The translations under genes and the position numbers were made by a program. A stretch of DNA of 64,000 nucleotides from Spirodela intermedia (Eukaryota; Streptophyta; Magnoliopsida; Alismatales; Araceae): positions 625,001 through 689,000 of the forward strand of contig LR746267.1 of the NCBI GenBank assembly GCA_902729315.2, given 5' to 3'. Below are positions 23,601 to 49,392 of the stretch, in pieces. Each line of letters starts with the position of its first letter. The first letter of the stretch is position 1. The notes beneath the pieces are model-generated. The model did not search any database. It worked only from the letters and a program-made list of their open reading frames with translations, and was not told the DNA's origin.

Positions 23601-25072
23601 GAAGAAATTAGAATATGGATGCTATAGATTGGACTAGTTTCTCATGCATCATAACCATGAATCTACAAGACAGAGAAAGTACCATATCCTCTGAACACCA
23701 AAACTAGTCTATAATCATTCTCTCAAACTGCATTTCTTGAGTTCTTTCAAACTGCACATCGATGTCTCATCCCTCATCATTCTTAGTAATTTTAACAATA
23801 ATTGACACACCTAGATTTATCATCCCTTTCTAATCTTATAATACACGCAGATATCCTTCCTCTTCTTGGGTAGCGAATTAAAATCAATGATCAAGATCGG
23901 GAGACGTTCTGTATTATAACTAGCAACATGAGAAAGGGTATTTCTTGTACGTCAATCGATTGTTATGTCAAGATCTGAATCATTTCTTGAGTTCTGCAAG
24001 ACGTTCTGTATCAAGATCAAGATCCCTTGTTATGTCAATCGATTTAAGATCCCAGATAGGGTATTTCTTTAATAGAACTAGCAAGGGAACACCATGAGAA
24101 ACGCCATCGTCTTGCATTCTGTAGCTAAAAGAAGAATAAGCCAAAATTCTGGAGGCAAGAAGGAAACTAGGTATCGAGCATCTTGGTTCATGAAGAAGGT
24201 TAAGTTTTCAATGAAATATCTGAAATATATGTTCCCACGTAGTATAAAAATCAAGCTACCTTTATGGAGCTCTCATCGGTCACATCCAGCGGCAGGATGT
24301 CGAGGCGTTCGGTATACTTGCCTTTCAGTTCTTGAAGGAAGGAAGCCCTGCTCGGATCACGGCAAGTTGCAATAACCTGCCCTTTTTCTTTCTTCTCCAA
24401 GAGTTGTCTGACCTATATTCAAAGGGATTCAAGAGCATGAAACGTATGCCGAATACTTGTTCATGGAGAAAAAAAATAACTGGAATGCACAAGATACAAT
24501 AAATCAAGATAGAAGAACCTAGAGCTGATCGATCTCTGTCGACATCAAGCGGTTGTGTTCTTGGCATTCGTCGAAACTCACCATGGCAGCTAAAGATGAC
24601 CTAGGGTTCTCACGGATAAATAAATCTGTCTGTTCGGCGACCACCACCAGTTCAAATCTGATACAATTTAAAGAGAAACTCACGCCAAAATGTAAAGGAG
24701 AACATTCTGACAGCGGCAATTTATCAGGGGATTCAACTCCTTTCCCGCACATCGGCATCAAGAGTTGCGAATCATATCCAGAAAGGAAAATTCCGCAACC
24801 GAGGGGAACAAAAAAACCAGAAACCAAACATAATTAATTGATTCCACCCGACTGCAGAGCCCCTGAAACTGTTGAGGATGGCGCGACCTCAAACATGCAA
24901 CCTAAACGAGACGCAGAACACGGAAATGACTCACGAATTCGAGCCCAATTCCTCTGGAAGCTCCCTGAACCATGGCCACCCCGCCACCAGGCTCCATCGC
25001 CGATCTGCAGAAAAATGCCGCCCTCCGGATTGAACCCACCAGCGGCGGCACCATCGTTCCAACCCTCATCAT
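20683..25072 (-). CDS. Short-chain dehydrogenase/reductase, C-factor-like (At4g20760-like)
   Basis: Six exons (complement): 25072-24935, 24412-24260, 22871-22778, 22164-22082, 21925-21772, 20918-20683; 858 nt, 285 aa, all junctions GT-AG. It is an NAD(P)-dependent Rossmann-fold oxidoreductase of unknown substrate. Visible: a basic N-terminal extension of about 25 residues that could be an organelle transit peptide, cofactor glycine motif QGASRGIGLEF (about 36-46), INASG (114-118), catalytic YRSSK with Tyr198 and Lys202, then LHPGTVDTDLSKPFQ and C-terminal FFAWDGQQIPW. The start is ATG at 25072, with an in-frame stop six codons upstream; a second ATG at 24997 would give a cytosolic form. From memory the sequence aligns end to end with At4g20760. 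The longest intron (22872-24259) is AT-rich and empty of genes. Confidence 0.93.
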
Positions 25073-25978
25073 CGCTGCCTCCTCCTACACTCCGGTCGTC
25101 TCACCTCCTGTGACTCTGAAGAAGCCATCTGAAGACCCGCCAAATATATTCCCCAAAAAATCACTCAAACAAAAAAAGAGCCCGCTTTGGCAATGAGAAA
25201 CCTTAATTTTCATATATTCGGATTTATTTTCTCAAAAATTCCATTTTATTGTTTTTTTTTTCTCGATTGAGGTTGGGTCCAGGAGGGAATGAAAAAATAT
25301 ATTTATAAAAACTGATATTATTTTCATTTTTATGTTATTTATATGATTAGTATAGGCTATGCATGTGCCACGTGGAATTATCCAAAGCCTCCATGTGGCA
25401 AGGGAACCTGCTGCATTGGCATGTGGCCGACAACTTCCATGTTCTTGAGGAGTTGACTGTTCTTTCTTTGCAACGGAATTATATTGATTAAAGTCCTGAT
25501 TTATTTAAATTAGCATATTGACACGTATTTTAAAAGTAAAACGAATGATAATTATTGTTTCATAATATATATTTTTATATGCTTGTAATATTCTGGGTTA
25601 CTATTTTCTCCCACGAAAAAAGAATATTCTTAAAATGGTAGAAAATCCCAATTTAGGATGAAGGAATACCAAGTTATTATTGCACGTATTTGGGGTAATT
25701 ATCAGTAGCATTTTTTGATTTTTTTGAAAATAATAATTCCATTTGGTAATAAATAAAACAAAAAAAACTTGAGAGCACGACCTCACACGGTGTGAAAAAT
25801 AGTGAAACTTTAGAATATGACGGAATAGCCGATAAATATGTTACGAAGAGATGTGGATTTTCGGAGAGTTCATCATGTCTAGCAAGATGGGTACGTCGGT
25901 CATAGAACGTCATCATGACGTCGTGGCAAAGGTCGCGGGGGGCGACTTCCAGCATACAGATTGTACGTTCATTTGTTG

Positions 25979-25983
<5 letters not shown>

Positions 25984-26036
<53 letters not shown>
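25984..26036 (+). repeat. (GA)n microsatellite
   Basis: About 26 uninterrupted GA units. Confidence 0.95.
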
Positions 26037-26040
<4 letters not shown>

Positions 26041-26104
26041 AGGGTGTGGACGAGGGTCGGGAGTGATTCTTGGGAGCTCGGTGAGAGGGAGAGGGAAAGA
26101 GAAG

Positions 26105-26390
26105 TTAAAGACTGATGCTTGTAGGAGAATGTGGGGGTTGAAATGGCGATGACTGGGAGAAATAGAAATAGAGTATTGTGGAGAGTGGTGCCTGGAGTTT
26201 CGGTGCGGGAGGAGACTGGGGGTGGGGGGGAGGGGGGAAGGGGTGGAGAGAGAAAAGTGTAGACACTGATGCTTGCAGGTTCCGCTCGAGAGAAGGTGGG
26301 GGCAGAGACGGTGATGATCGGGGATTCGGCGAGAAATAGAAATATCGTACAGAGAGTGATGCTTCGAATTTCGGTGACATAGAGTGAGAG
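26105..26390 (+). repeat. Two-copy tandem repeat, period about 154-174 bp
   Basis: Shared ordered anchors are actgatgcttg (26111 and 26265), a g-rich segment, gagaaatagaaata (26157 and 26331), and gagtttcggtg or aatttcggtg. The copies differ by indels in the G-rich middle. Confidence 0.65.
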
Positions 26391-26407
26391 ACAGATTGAG
26401 ATAGATA

Positions 26408-26426
26408 GATGGATTGATGGATAGAG

Positions 26427-26478
<52 letters not shown>

Positions 26479-26480
26479 CT
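26408..26480 (+). repeat. (GATA)n/(GA)n compound microsatellite
   Basis: GATA tetranucleotides pass into GA dinucleotides. Confidence 0.9.
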
Positions 26481-26892
26481 GACCATTGTAAGGACTGATT
26501 TAGACTTGGAAAGAGTCGAGAGGAGAGACCCAGAGGTTGATCAATAGAGTGAGAAGAGATGAGGAGGAGAGGAGAGATACAATTTGTTCCTCTTTTCACG
26601 CAGCAGAGGGATAGATGGTTGGAAGAGATGCCAGATGCAGAAACGCGACTGGTTTTAGGGTTTGGGCTTTCATTCGGGAGAGGGAAGGGAGAGAGAAACG
26701 AAGAAAAGAGAGAGAGAGAAGATCTTTTCTGATGTACGATACTGGCAGAGTCTTGAAAATGGCCGAGATTGGTCTCTCCTCTGACCGACGGACAATAAGG
26801 AGTACGGGGTACTACAGCCGGCCCGGAACGGGCGCGAACAACAACGCTTTCCGGGCTCGGAACCTCTACGCAGCCGTGGGCGTTGCCACTGC

Positions 26893-26894
<2 letters not shown>

Positions 26895-26931
<37 letters not shown>
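26895..26931 (+). repeat. (GA)n microsatellite
   Basis: About 18 GA units. Confidence 0.92.
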
Positions 26932-26934
<3 letters not shown>

Positions 26935-28330
26935 TGAAATGACGGAGGGAGTAAGAGTGTTGTTCCGCTTGTGAGGAGTGTGGTCTGCAGTGGTGCCAGA
27001 GTGGTATGCTGCGCCATTCTTAACTTCACTGTGTATGCCATGATTTGCCGACGAAGAGTCAAGGAGAGTCTTCTCAGCTGGGCGTGGGAGAGAGAGAGAG
27101 AGAGAGGGAAATCCTTCTGGGCATGAAGAGATGACCTCCGATTGGAGACTTTCGTTATTTCTCAGAACTACACCTTCATTAATGCGTAAGTATACATAAT
27201 TATGCACAACCACCGGCATTAGGGGAACCTAATTGCCCATAAATTCAGAATTTCTCGTTGGGGTCCCCCCTCTGAATCGTTCTTTCTCTGTCTGAATCAG
27301 ACGGCCCTCGATAACTGATCAGAAGATTGTTTGATCATGCGAGCTCGTGCCTTATCGAAATTGATTGGCGGCTGTGAATCTTGACCTAGGTCCGTCGAGG
27401 TTTTAACATCATCTCACTACAAGGGTACCCCTCACGGCCTGAAATCTTTAGGCAGCTCTCACTCTGTCTCCCTCTCTCTTTCGCGTCTGTGTCTGTCTGC
27501 GTGTGTCTCTCTCTACGAAGGGAAGATGACGAAATCACAACATTTGAACGGCTTAGATTCACCGATCTCCGAGTGATGCATGCATGGATGAATGGATGAT
27601 GCATGCACACGTGCAGGGTCCCCTCGTGCCCAGAGCGGAGCGAGCTGACGCACGTGCATGTAGTAGCCTGTGAAAGGTGGAGGGAGGCTCTGAGGCAGAT
27701 TGGCTGGTTTACAGGTAGCTGAGAGAGTGCCGCCGCCCAAGTGGAAGGGCGATGACGGCAGAGAGCTGAGAGAAACCCTAAGGCAGGGTGTCTGTATCTC
27801 TTCTCTAGCAGAATCCCCGTCGTCAGCTTCTTTAGATGGCGTTGGCTGTCGGAGGAGGAGACGTCACTGGGTTGTTTTGCGGAATCCCCCTACAGCTCGT
27901 CTCCCTCCCCACGTCCATATTTCTGCATTATTTTGGCTTCTACGAGAGGAGAGAGAGGGGGACAGCGAGATATATATATGTATATATTATAGAGAGAGAA
28001 AGCTTCTCCAGTCATATCTGAGCCATGTACTTGTCCTAAACTGTGGCATGCTTCTGTTCCTCAGCTTTCTGTCCCATCCTGCAATGCACCCAATTTCAAA
28101 GGTCGTGGTCTCAGACGGCCTGTCACCAGCCAGAGGCAGAAGACCCGCCTCTCTTTCCCTCATAAATGGCATATTTTTCTGTTAAATAACAGCAGCAGGG
28201 TTAAACAATGAAATCCAAGGTTAGAAAGAGAAAGAGAGCAGATAGAGGGACAGTAGATAAACAAATAGATGGTACACGGAGAGGTGAGGAGAATAGCTAG
28301 ACAAATAGATACGTAGAGAGATCGAGTCAG

Positions 28331-28443
<113 letters not shown>

Positions 28444-28534
28444 CTTGGTCGAAATTTCACCGACGTGAAGAAAAGCAGACCATCTACAGAGATGTTCCTA
28501 CCCCTACCAGGTGCTGCTGGCTTCTCCTTTCTCT

Positions 28535-30077
28535 CTATAGACCCCAGTTCTTAGTTTCCCCAAATGGATTTCCTCCCCAGTCGAACATGGCGAACCTATC
28601 TGCAGTAGCGCCCGTTCTCGGTCCTTCTCTCTCCTCGCCTGCTATCCCCATCTCTCTCAAACCGGCGAACAGACCCTCAGCGGCGGTCGCCGCCGCCGCC
28701 GCCGCCTCCCCCACAGCCGGCCTCTGGTTACTAGAGGAACCCACCCTCATCGCGGTGGCACCACTTCTCACTGGCTGAGACCTCGTGGAACCTGCCAGGG
28801 AGTTCTTCTGGGTCGGCCATGGATGGTTGTGCTCTGAGGTGTAAGTGATGACTAGCATATTGGGGTCTGACCGGCTCCGCTCCACTTGCTTCCTCGCCGA
28901 GCACCCTTTCGAGCTGCTGCACCTGTAATAACCCCTGAATCGAACGCAGAGACCGCCATTAGACATCCCCTCTCTCGGAGCATTCGAACTATTTCACAAC
29001 TTTGTTATTGTAAACCAATTAACAGTGATTAGAGGGAGAAGGCTCATAGTAGTTTCTGATTAATACTAGAATATGGGCTAATGGTATAATCTCGGAAATA
29101 TATGAAAAATACTCGTTTTCCTCGGTAAACCTCGGAACCATCCTTCTTCTAAGCGATGATATCTTCTTCCTCGGTCGCTTCATTCGCAAGTGCCCTAATC
29201 TTGATGAGCGAGTGTGAGAACATAATTGTCATCTCTATCACCATTTTCAACCCCTCCAAGATCAGGCTTCTCTCTCTCTCTCTCTGTGCCCTTTCTGAAA
29301 AGATCATAAGCACTGATGGCGTAATCACAAAACCGAGATTAAAAAAACATCAAAATTGCAATTTTCTTATGATAGAAAATATCAAGCGCATAGATGAAAC
29401 TCTCATATTTAAAAAGAAGATCTCAGATTGATTACTGTTCCAAAATAATTGTGGAGACGCAAAGATTCTCTCCTTCATCTCTTCATCCCACATGAACGCA
29501 TCTTAACAACGGTAGGCTCCATAACTCGTCTCTAAGACCATTTTCTTTTCCTCTTTAAGATCATAGTACTATGATAAGGTCGGATAGAGGGGATTCAAAA
29601 TTGGAAATTACCTTGGATAGGGAGAACCCTTAATGGGTTTCTGCCCATACTTTCTCCACGCCCACAGGTCAGGGGGGATGACATCTCCGCCTGGTCTGCT
29701 ACTGCTCGCTGGTGGTGCAGGGATGCAGACCACCTTCTTGGTCTGGCTTTTCCTGTGTGACAAAGGGGGCATCAGATTCTTCTCTGTTATGCGGACTAAT
29801 GAGGACGGAGGAAAGAGCAAGACAAAGAGAGATCTCCCGGCGCTCCTTCTTTCCAAGTCATTATATCTGGGAGATCCTTCCGGATGACGGGCGAATTCCA
29901 CCCATCTCAGATATTATCAACGCAAATGACCGTAAAAGTGAAGCCTTTGCGAGTTGAAAGGAAGATGAGGTTTTGATTGCTCTCATAAAGGATAATGTGG
30001 GTTTATGGAGTGATATGCTTGCACTTTCTACTGGGGTTTGTCATCAAAGCCAAGATCGCAGGCAACATTCTCTGGGG

Positions 30078-30120
<43 letters not shown>

Positions 30121-31126
30121 AGATGGAGACCGAGGGTGAGTGTGTCCTCAGATCACAGTCTTTTCAGTCATCCCTTTCTATCAAATCTACTAGGTTTTGT
30201 TCTCTCAAGGTCTCCCATCAATACACTGTTACCCCGAAGATTATCTTTCCTCTACAGCACAGATTATCTTATAGAACAGCTTAAGGTTTCCTATTTGATT
30301 CCGAGAAAATGCTAGGCCTTTTCATCGCGCACATCAAAGCTAAGAATGAGAGGAGAATGATCAAAAGTCTCGTTTTACATGCCCATTGCATGAAGTTAAT
30401 AGGTTCACGGGTACAAGTATTGGGGAACGACGGAAATGTTTCATGGAGAAGACTGAAAAACCCTAAAAGTTTTTCCCCTGAAGGAACGCTAGGTTCTCGA
30501 ACTGGTCCGTGAAATGTTCGAGCCCGGGATATGGACAATAGAGAGATAAACTCTTAGATCGATATGAAGAGCTGTCTATTCGCCTAGAATCCAGAGTTAG
30601 ATCTCGCCAGAACCCAGATAGACGGTGATGGAAATCAATTTAGAGAAGTAAATCAAGACCTTCTTTTCATGTCTGGACTCGGAGGCGAGGAGATCTGAAA
30701 CTCCCCCTGGTCCAGAGGAGAGGTCGCCATCTCGCCGCTGAGGATGGCGGAAGGTGTAAACACTGCAGGAGGAGACACCGTGGGTGCAGCTGCCTTGGCA
30801 GCGGATGAGATCTGCAGAACCCTAGAGAAGTCGCCACCACTACCCACCACTGGCGCCTGGCCAAGCACCGGCACCGCATCTGCGCCGCCGAAGAAGGCCG
30901 CGCCGCCACCAAGATCATGGAGAAGAGGGTCGCGGAAGCTGGAGAAGGGGTCTCCAAAGTCGTCGTTGGATCTCTCCGGTGGAGGGAAGCCTGCAAGCTC
31001 TGGCACGTGTTGGCCGGCACGTGGAGGCACTCCGCAGCCTCCGCCGGCACCGCGGCGGACAACGTCGCCGAGATCGCCATGGTCAGCATCCATCTTCTGC
31101 CAGAAGCAGCTGCACATCTCCTCCAT
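28535..31126 (-). CDS. WRKY transcription factor, group IIe (WRKY14/35-like)
   Basis: Three exons (complement): 31126-30660, 29752-29612, 28934-28535; 1008 nt, 335 aa. WRKY factors bind W-boxes (TTGACC/T) in promoters. WRKYGQK is at residues 188-194, followed by the zinc-binding pattern C208-X5-C214-X23-H238-X-H240. The second intron splits the domain after PYPR, the position usual for this group. Upstream are the motifs [18 protein letters not shown] and the basic [16 protein letters not shown] run. These and the block [19 protein letters not shown] match, from memory, Arabidopsis WRKY14 and WRKY35. The C-terminal part after STRS is shorter than in those proteins and Ala-rich. Start choice: ATG at 31126 (MEEMCSC) with another at 31117; both fit. 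Intron 1 (29753-30659) contains a GA array. Confidence 0.95.
30082..30119 (+). repeat. (GA)n microsatellite in WRKY intron 1
   Basis: About 18 GA units in the first intron, CU-rich in the transcript sense. Confidence 0.9.
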
Positions 31127-31271
31127 AGCAGAGCTCCGGCAGTCGAATAAGACGGTGTTTATCTAACAATGAACAAGATTCAGGAGAAGAACGCATCAGA
31201 AGCCGGACTCTATCTAGTCTGGGATTCTTTTTTTTCTCTGAAACTTGGATACAGATTGGTGGGAAGGAGAC

Positions 31272-31273
<2 letters not shown>

Positions 31274-31316
<43 letters not shown>
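31274..31316 (+). repeat. (CT)n microsatellite upstream of WRKY gene
   Basis: About 21 CT units starting 148 bp upstream of the WRKY ATG, likely promoter or 5' UTR (GA in the sense direction). Confidence 0.9.
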
Positions 31317-31320
<4 letters not shown>

Positions 31321-31583
31321 GCGTTTGCTTCTTGTGTTTCGCTTACCCTATCTCTAATATATCAGAAGCTGACACTTTTGTGACACTCTTTTTGATAGGT
31401 AAAGATTGATCATGAAAGATAGAAAGACAAATGTATACTAAATAGGGGGAGAGAGAGAGGAGCATCGTCAGGATGCGTATATTATGACGTAATGCACTGT
31501 TGGACATGGTGTTGTCTAGATTTTTCGAACGCTTCGTTTTAACCCTTTCTGTTTGTTCTTCTTTTAGTAGTCCATTCGATACT

Positions 31584-31589
31584 CCCTCT

Positions 31590-31636
<47 letters not shown>

Positions 31637-31790
31637 CCCAACACTCTCCCCCTGTCTCCGTTCTTCCATTTCTTTTACCGTTCCTACGGCCACGACCATT
31701 CTAATTTTCCACTCTCTCTCTCTCTCTCTCCTCTCTTCCCTCCCTCCCTCCCTACCTCTCCACTCTCTCTCTCTCTCTCTATCTATCTTT
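31584..31790 (+). repeat. CT-rich microsatellite cluster
   Basis: A block of (CT)n and CCCT runs, broken by short unique stretches. Confidence 0.85.
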
Positions 31791-32275
31791 TTTTTCTCCC
31801 TCTCTCTATTCTACTTCTGATGGCCCAAAATCAGCAAGTTTCAACGTTATGTGGGTTTGATGATCATGAACCCTCTGAACTTACTCGTTTCTTAGATTCC
31901 TGACAGGTGTTGATCTGCTCAACGAACTCTCTCCTCCTTGAGCTCCACCATATCTTCCAATAAAGTCCCTTAACCCTCACCACCAAGGCCAAAAAGTTTG
32001 TTCCTGGAAGCTAGTCTGATCGGAGCTTCACCTTATGACCTTTCACTGTCTCACCCTTCTCTCTCTCTCTCTCTCTCTCGCTCTCAGTCCAAGTTTTCTC
32101 TCTGAGACTCCAACAACTCCGATCAGCGTTCAGATCCAAGAAATCCCTCAAAGCACCCTCATATGGAGAGGTCAACGGGCCGGGGCCTCGCGAGGTCAAA
32201 TCCCCATAGGGGGCACTCCGCTGAGTCCCCATTGCCGCTTAATCTATGACTCACCTAAATGGAGAGAAGAAGGAA

Positions 32276-32313
32276 GAGAGAGAGAGAGAAAGAGAGGGAG
32301 GGAGGGAGGGAGG

Positions 32314-32361
<48 letters not shown>
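32276..32361 (+). repeat. GA/GGGA compound microsatellite
   Basis: GA units flank a central run of GGGA tetranucleotides. Confidence 0.9.
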
Positions 32362-32364
<3 letters not shown>

Positions 32365-33661
32365 CTGTATGACACTGTTCAACCATGTAGTAATAACAAA
32401 TGGGCACTGAGTGTTCAGAGTGGGCATTATCTAACCCTGGACCACAATCCAGAGAGGAACTACTATGGACTTTGGAGTCATTGACCCTGGTATCAGACGC
32501 AGGATTCCTACAAATCATGAAGTCGTCGCCAACGGTAAAGATACCCACGCATGGAGTAATACTCAATTAATATGTGATTATAAAAAAATTCGACTACTCT
32601 TCCCACCCAACTCTTCAATACTCTCCAAAATTGTCGCTTTCCAGAGGTTAAAGTCAAGCCGAGATCGTCGGAGCAGCATGGGCTGGATTTTCTGTTCGCT
32701 CGACGACCAGATGCAGCTCGAGTGGCCGCAGTGGAGCCTAGAGAGAGAAACACCAGCCGGGTTCTGTTCATTACGATCGCATTGGAGAGTATCAAGTTAA
32801 GTTTTCTGTAGTCTTCCACCCAGAACCAGAACCTACATCTCTGTTCTCCAATTCTCTCCCTCTCCCTCCCTCTGTCTCTATATCTCCCTCACTCTCTCTC
32901 CTCTCTATATCTCCCTCCCTCCCTCTCTTTCTCTACCCTAAGAGTTGACCATAAGGGCTCACCGCATTGATGAGGCCATGAGAAGCAGCAGTTAAGGGGA
33001 TCCCCGCCGGGGTGAGACTGCTGTTTGTTCGGGTGTAGTTTATATTATCTATAGCCAGCAGGCATCACACATATGCCCGCCCATCCCCCCCTCATCTCAC
33101 TATATGCCTATCTTTCAACATTATATTACTATTTATATATACTCACCCTCTAATACACATAAATGCGTTCACAGCCATGCATAGCTTCTGTAGATGCCAT
33201 CTCTCTCTCTCTCTCTACCTCTCTCTACTTCGGATCGGGCCGAAGATAGTACTGGCCCGGCCCGGTTCGAGACCTAGGGTCTGACGTCAGATATACAGAG
33301 CCCATTCTCTCTCTTCTTTCTCGCTCTAATAGGTATGGGAGCTCCCCGGGTTGCCACGGGGAAAGCCTGTCGGAAAGCGAGCCACGTGGTAGTTTGTGCC
33401 CAGAGATGCTCTAATTAATGAACCAAAGGCAAATAATGGCATTTTATATTAGATATTCCCCCTTGGGCGGTAGATCCAATTGCAGGCACAATCCAGCTCA
33501 CGTGACGGGCTCCTGCGCTCGCCTGCCGCGTGGGGAGGAACTCGACTTGGCGGGTCAAGTGTAGTCCAACCAGGCTGATAGAGAGAGAGAATTGGAGCGC
33601 GATATAGCCAGGTTAGAGAGGGATAATGTGAAGAAAACTTTATTAAATCCATCCATATAAC

Positions 33662-33696
<35 letters not shown>
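33662..33696 (+). repeat. (CT)n microsatellite
   Basis: About 17 CT units. Confidence 0.92.
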
Positions 33697-33697
<1 letters not shown>

Positions 33698-34138
33698 GTA
33701 AACCAGGTTTGCCAAAATATTGCCAGGCTTTTGCTCTGGGCCTGGGCCTCAGCAAGGGCCGGCCCGTCACAAACCTTTCTCATCCCTCCCAATCCCAGTT
33801 CTTCATTTATTTATTCTATAAAATCAACCAAAAGAGAGAAAAACCAAGAGAGAGAAGAAGAAGAAGAAGAAGCATATCAGACTCCGCAAATCCTAACGGA
33901 CGATCCTGATTGGGTTACCAAGGATCCTGAAAGCAGTAGAGAAATTTACAGGAGGAGAGAGAGAGAGAGAAGAGAGGCGGAAGAGAGAGGGCCAAATAGT
34001 CAGGGGAGAAGCTCAGGAATGTAAGCGGGGGAAGGCTGATTCTGCAAATTAAGGCTAAAAATGGAAGGGAAGAGGGACAAGGCGGAACCTGATTTGGGAA
34101 TGGACAGTCATAGTGGGAGGCAGGCGGCGCTGCCGAGA

Positions 34139-42689
<8,551 letters not shown>

Positions 42690-44268
42690 CTAGATCAAGA
42701 TATCATCATCCCAAGTGAAAAAGAAATAGCGCCCTCTCTTTTGAACTGGAAATCTACGAGCAGATGCAGAGACTCTCTCAGCAGAGCGTTCTTAGTTTCC
42801 TGAATTATTCACAAATGAAGCATGAAGCCATGGAGAATAGATCAATCATTCCCTGAGAATCAGAATGTAAAAAGTACGATATAAAAAATGTAATCTAGGT
42901 GTACCCCATGGATTATAGGAAAAAAAAAGAGTTGAAAAGAGTTTGATAAATGAAATACGCGCAGAAAATCCTAACTCGTCTTTACGAATAATATTTCACA
43001 ACCTTTAATTCCTCATACTTAGCTGAATTTTCTTTCTACATCCTGTCGCACAAAACCCTGAATAAGATGGTTCAATTGACCCAGATCATAACATCAGCCA
43101 ACAGAATTCATCGCCAAACCACGGGGAAGCACGAAAACACAAATCAAACCCAGAAAATCCTCACTGCCATCGATCTCCCATCACATCAATTCAGATTTCA
43201 AGATTACCCCGAGCTACGAACCAAATTGGATCCCGCGGACCGAGTTCTTCCCCCAACCTAAGCGGAAGACGGACAAATCAAACACGGCGAAGAACCCTCC
43301 CTCGCCATTTCACCAACTGGACGACAGCCCCACCCGCGAGCACCAAAAATCCGGCCACGAATCGCTGGCGGCGCGAGAACAACAAGCAGCATAAAAACAC
43401 CAATGATCACGAGACGCAGATTCACCCTCCACCTACCTTCCCGGAAGCGCGGATACACCAAGGTTTCTGAAAATTGCGCAAGGAAAGCAACCACAGATTC
43501 CGAAGCAACCCGGGATATCCAGAGCGCGCGCCCGCAACAAGCTCACCAACCCCCCCCTATCCCCTCCCTTTGACACCCTCTCTCTCTCTCCTCCGCCTGG
43601 CAGGAAAGCCACGCTACTCAGCTCCTATGTCCAGTAACAACCTAAGGGGGGGGGAAAATCCCCTGTATTTATCACCCCCTCCCCGTCTCACTCATAAAGA
43701 ATTACCATATACCCCTTTACACTTGAATCTCTTCCAATCCACGACAGTGACGAAGCAATGAAAACGCAGCAATTTTGGAGTATGACGTGGTGCAACTCCC
43801 ATTCGTTGAAATATTCAAATCCTATCGGGCTTACGCACGGTGGCATGCCCGGCGAGATGTAGCTCGGCGGGGCAGGCGGAGGTGGCTGGGCCCCATGCGT
43901 GGATCGCCAAGTTATTACCAATTCAAAGCGTAGACCAGAAACTGGGGGTCGTTTGTGTAAAAGCATCTGATGGGTCGTGGAAATAAGCCTCGAAACTCGA
44001 GCTCCTTGCCGACGTGGCAAGGAGCCAATCTTCAATGGTGAGCCCGAGAGAGCGACACGCAGGCGTGCCGGCGGCGGCGGCGGCGGTCGGCGTAGACAAA
44101 TGGTAAACCCCGGACGCGCTTTCCCCCCCCCCCCCCCTCCTAACGGCTAGTGCCCATTCGATCAAAAAAGTTCAGACCGACGGCTGCCATTGGTCACGAT
44201 TTCACCACATCGACCCCGTGTTTCTTTCGGTGATATTCTGCCAGGTGGCATGAGATGACCCGCCCACG
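42690..44268. other. 5' region of the NDR kinase and 3' flank of the methyltransferase gene
   Basis: A donor GAAG/gtaggt at 43437/43436 and an AG directly before the kinase ATG (42691-42690) suggest a 5' UTR intron of about 747 bp. A CT-rich leader lies near 43570-43595. Farther right are a GGC run (about 44070-44085) and a poly-C run (about 44124-44138). No other gene is seen. Confidence 0.5.
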
Positions 44269-48703
<4,435 letters not shown>

Positions 48704-48734
48704 CTGCTCCTGACCCTCCCTCCTCTCCTCTCTC

Positions 48735-49300
48735 TCTCTCCCCGCCCCCCCCACTAGGTCTTGCGCAACTTCGGTACACCGTTCCTTAGGCACGTCTTAT
48801 AACTGAGACTCTCTTAATCTCTGACCATCCACCTGTGCAATCTCTCTCTGAGATTGCCCCAGCATATTTTAACTAAAACAACACTACGGAACAGCTGTTC
48901 AACCTCCTCCGCCCTCCCGCCTCTCTTCTCTCTCCTCCCCCCTTCTACACTTACAATCTCCACGCGCCACCTCGGTATAATGTTCCTTAGACACGTCGTA
49001 TAATTGCTAGCCCCTTAATCCTCACTGTCCACCTGTACATATCCTCACTCAGATTACCCCAGAACAATTTATTTAAAACAACACCACGGAACACCTGGAT
49101 AATCTTCCTCCGCCCCCTCCCGCCTCTCTTCTCTCTCCTCCCCACTCCCCACTCCCCACAGAGAGCCTCGCGCCACTTCGGTGTGATGTTCCTTAGACAG
49201 GTTGTATAACTGAGAGCCCCTTAATCTTTCACCGTCCATCTGTACAATCCCCTGTCATATGACCCCAGTGCACTTTAGCTAAAACAACACCAGGGTACAC
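48735..49300 (+). repeat. Three-copy tandem repeat in a divergent promoter, period 201-206 bp
   Basis: The anchor gttccttag recurs at 48781, 48982 and 49188. Each copy reads in order: CT/CCC-rich start, gcgccac/gcgcaac, tcggt, gttccttag, gtataa, cccttaat, cc(a/g)tcca, ctgta, and taaaacaacac. Together they fill most of the space between the methyltransferase ATG (48703, leftward) and PPR ATG (49438, rightward), so transcription of both genes probably starts in or near repeat copies. Confidence 0.92.
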
Positions 49301-49366
49301 CAAGTCCTACGTTTCTTGGGCCCTGGTTGAGGAGGGGAAGGTGTAGAAAGAATGTCTTTTTTGAAA

Positions 49367-49392
49367 TCTTCAAACGGCCGGCCGTTTGAAGA
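49367..49392. promoter_or_regulatory. Perfect 26-bp palindrome in the PPR 5' leader
   Basis: Half-site tcttcaaacggcc is followed directly by its exact reverse complement; the next base pair out is mismatched. It ends 45 bp before the ATG at 49438. In RNA it could form an 11-bp GC-rich stem with a four-base loop. Confidence 0.85.

Larger units (their letters stand above)
31127..34138. other. Intergenic interval with many CT/GA microsatellites
   Basis: No supported gene. CT arrays lie at 31274-31316, 31584-31633 and about 31711-31790, with further runs at 32051-32079 and 33662-33696. A GA/GGGA array spans 32276-32361. The WRKY promoter is on the left and the 3' flank of the NDR kinase on the right. 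Open frames here are short or microsatellite-encoded. Confidence 0.5.

Noticed and set aside
25677-26599. Ser/Leu-rich frames of 164-269 codons on the minus strand
   Set aside because: They are driven by GA and GATA microsatellites and contain no recognisable domain.
27700-28185. 161-codon frame as a gene
   Set aside because: No family resemblance, no supporting splice structure, and low-complexity composition.
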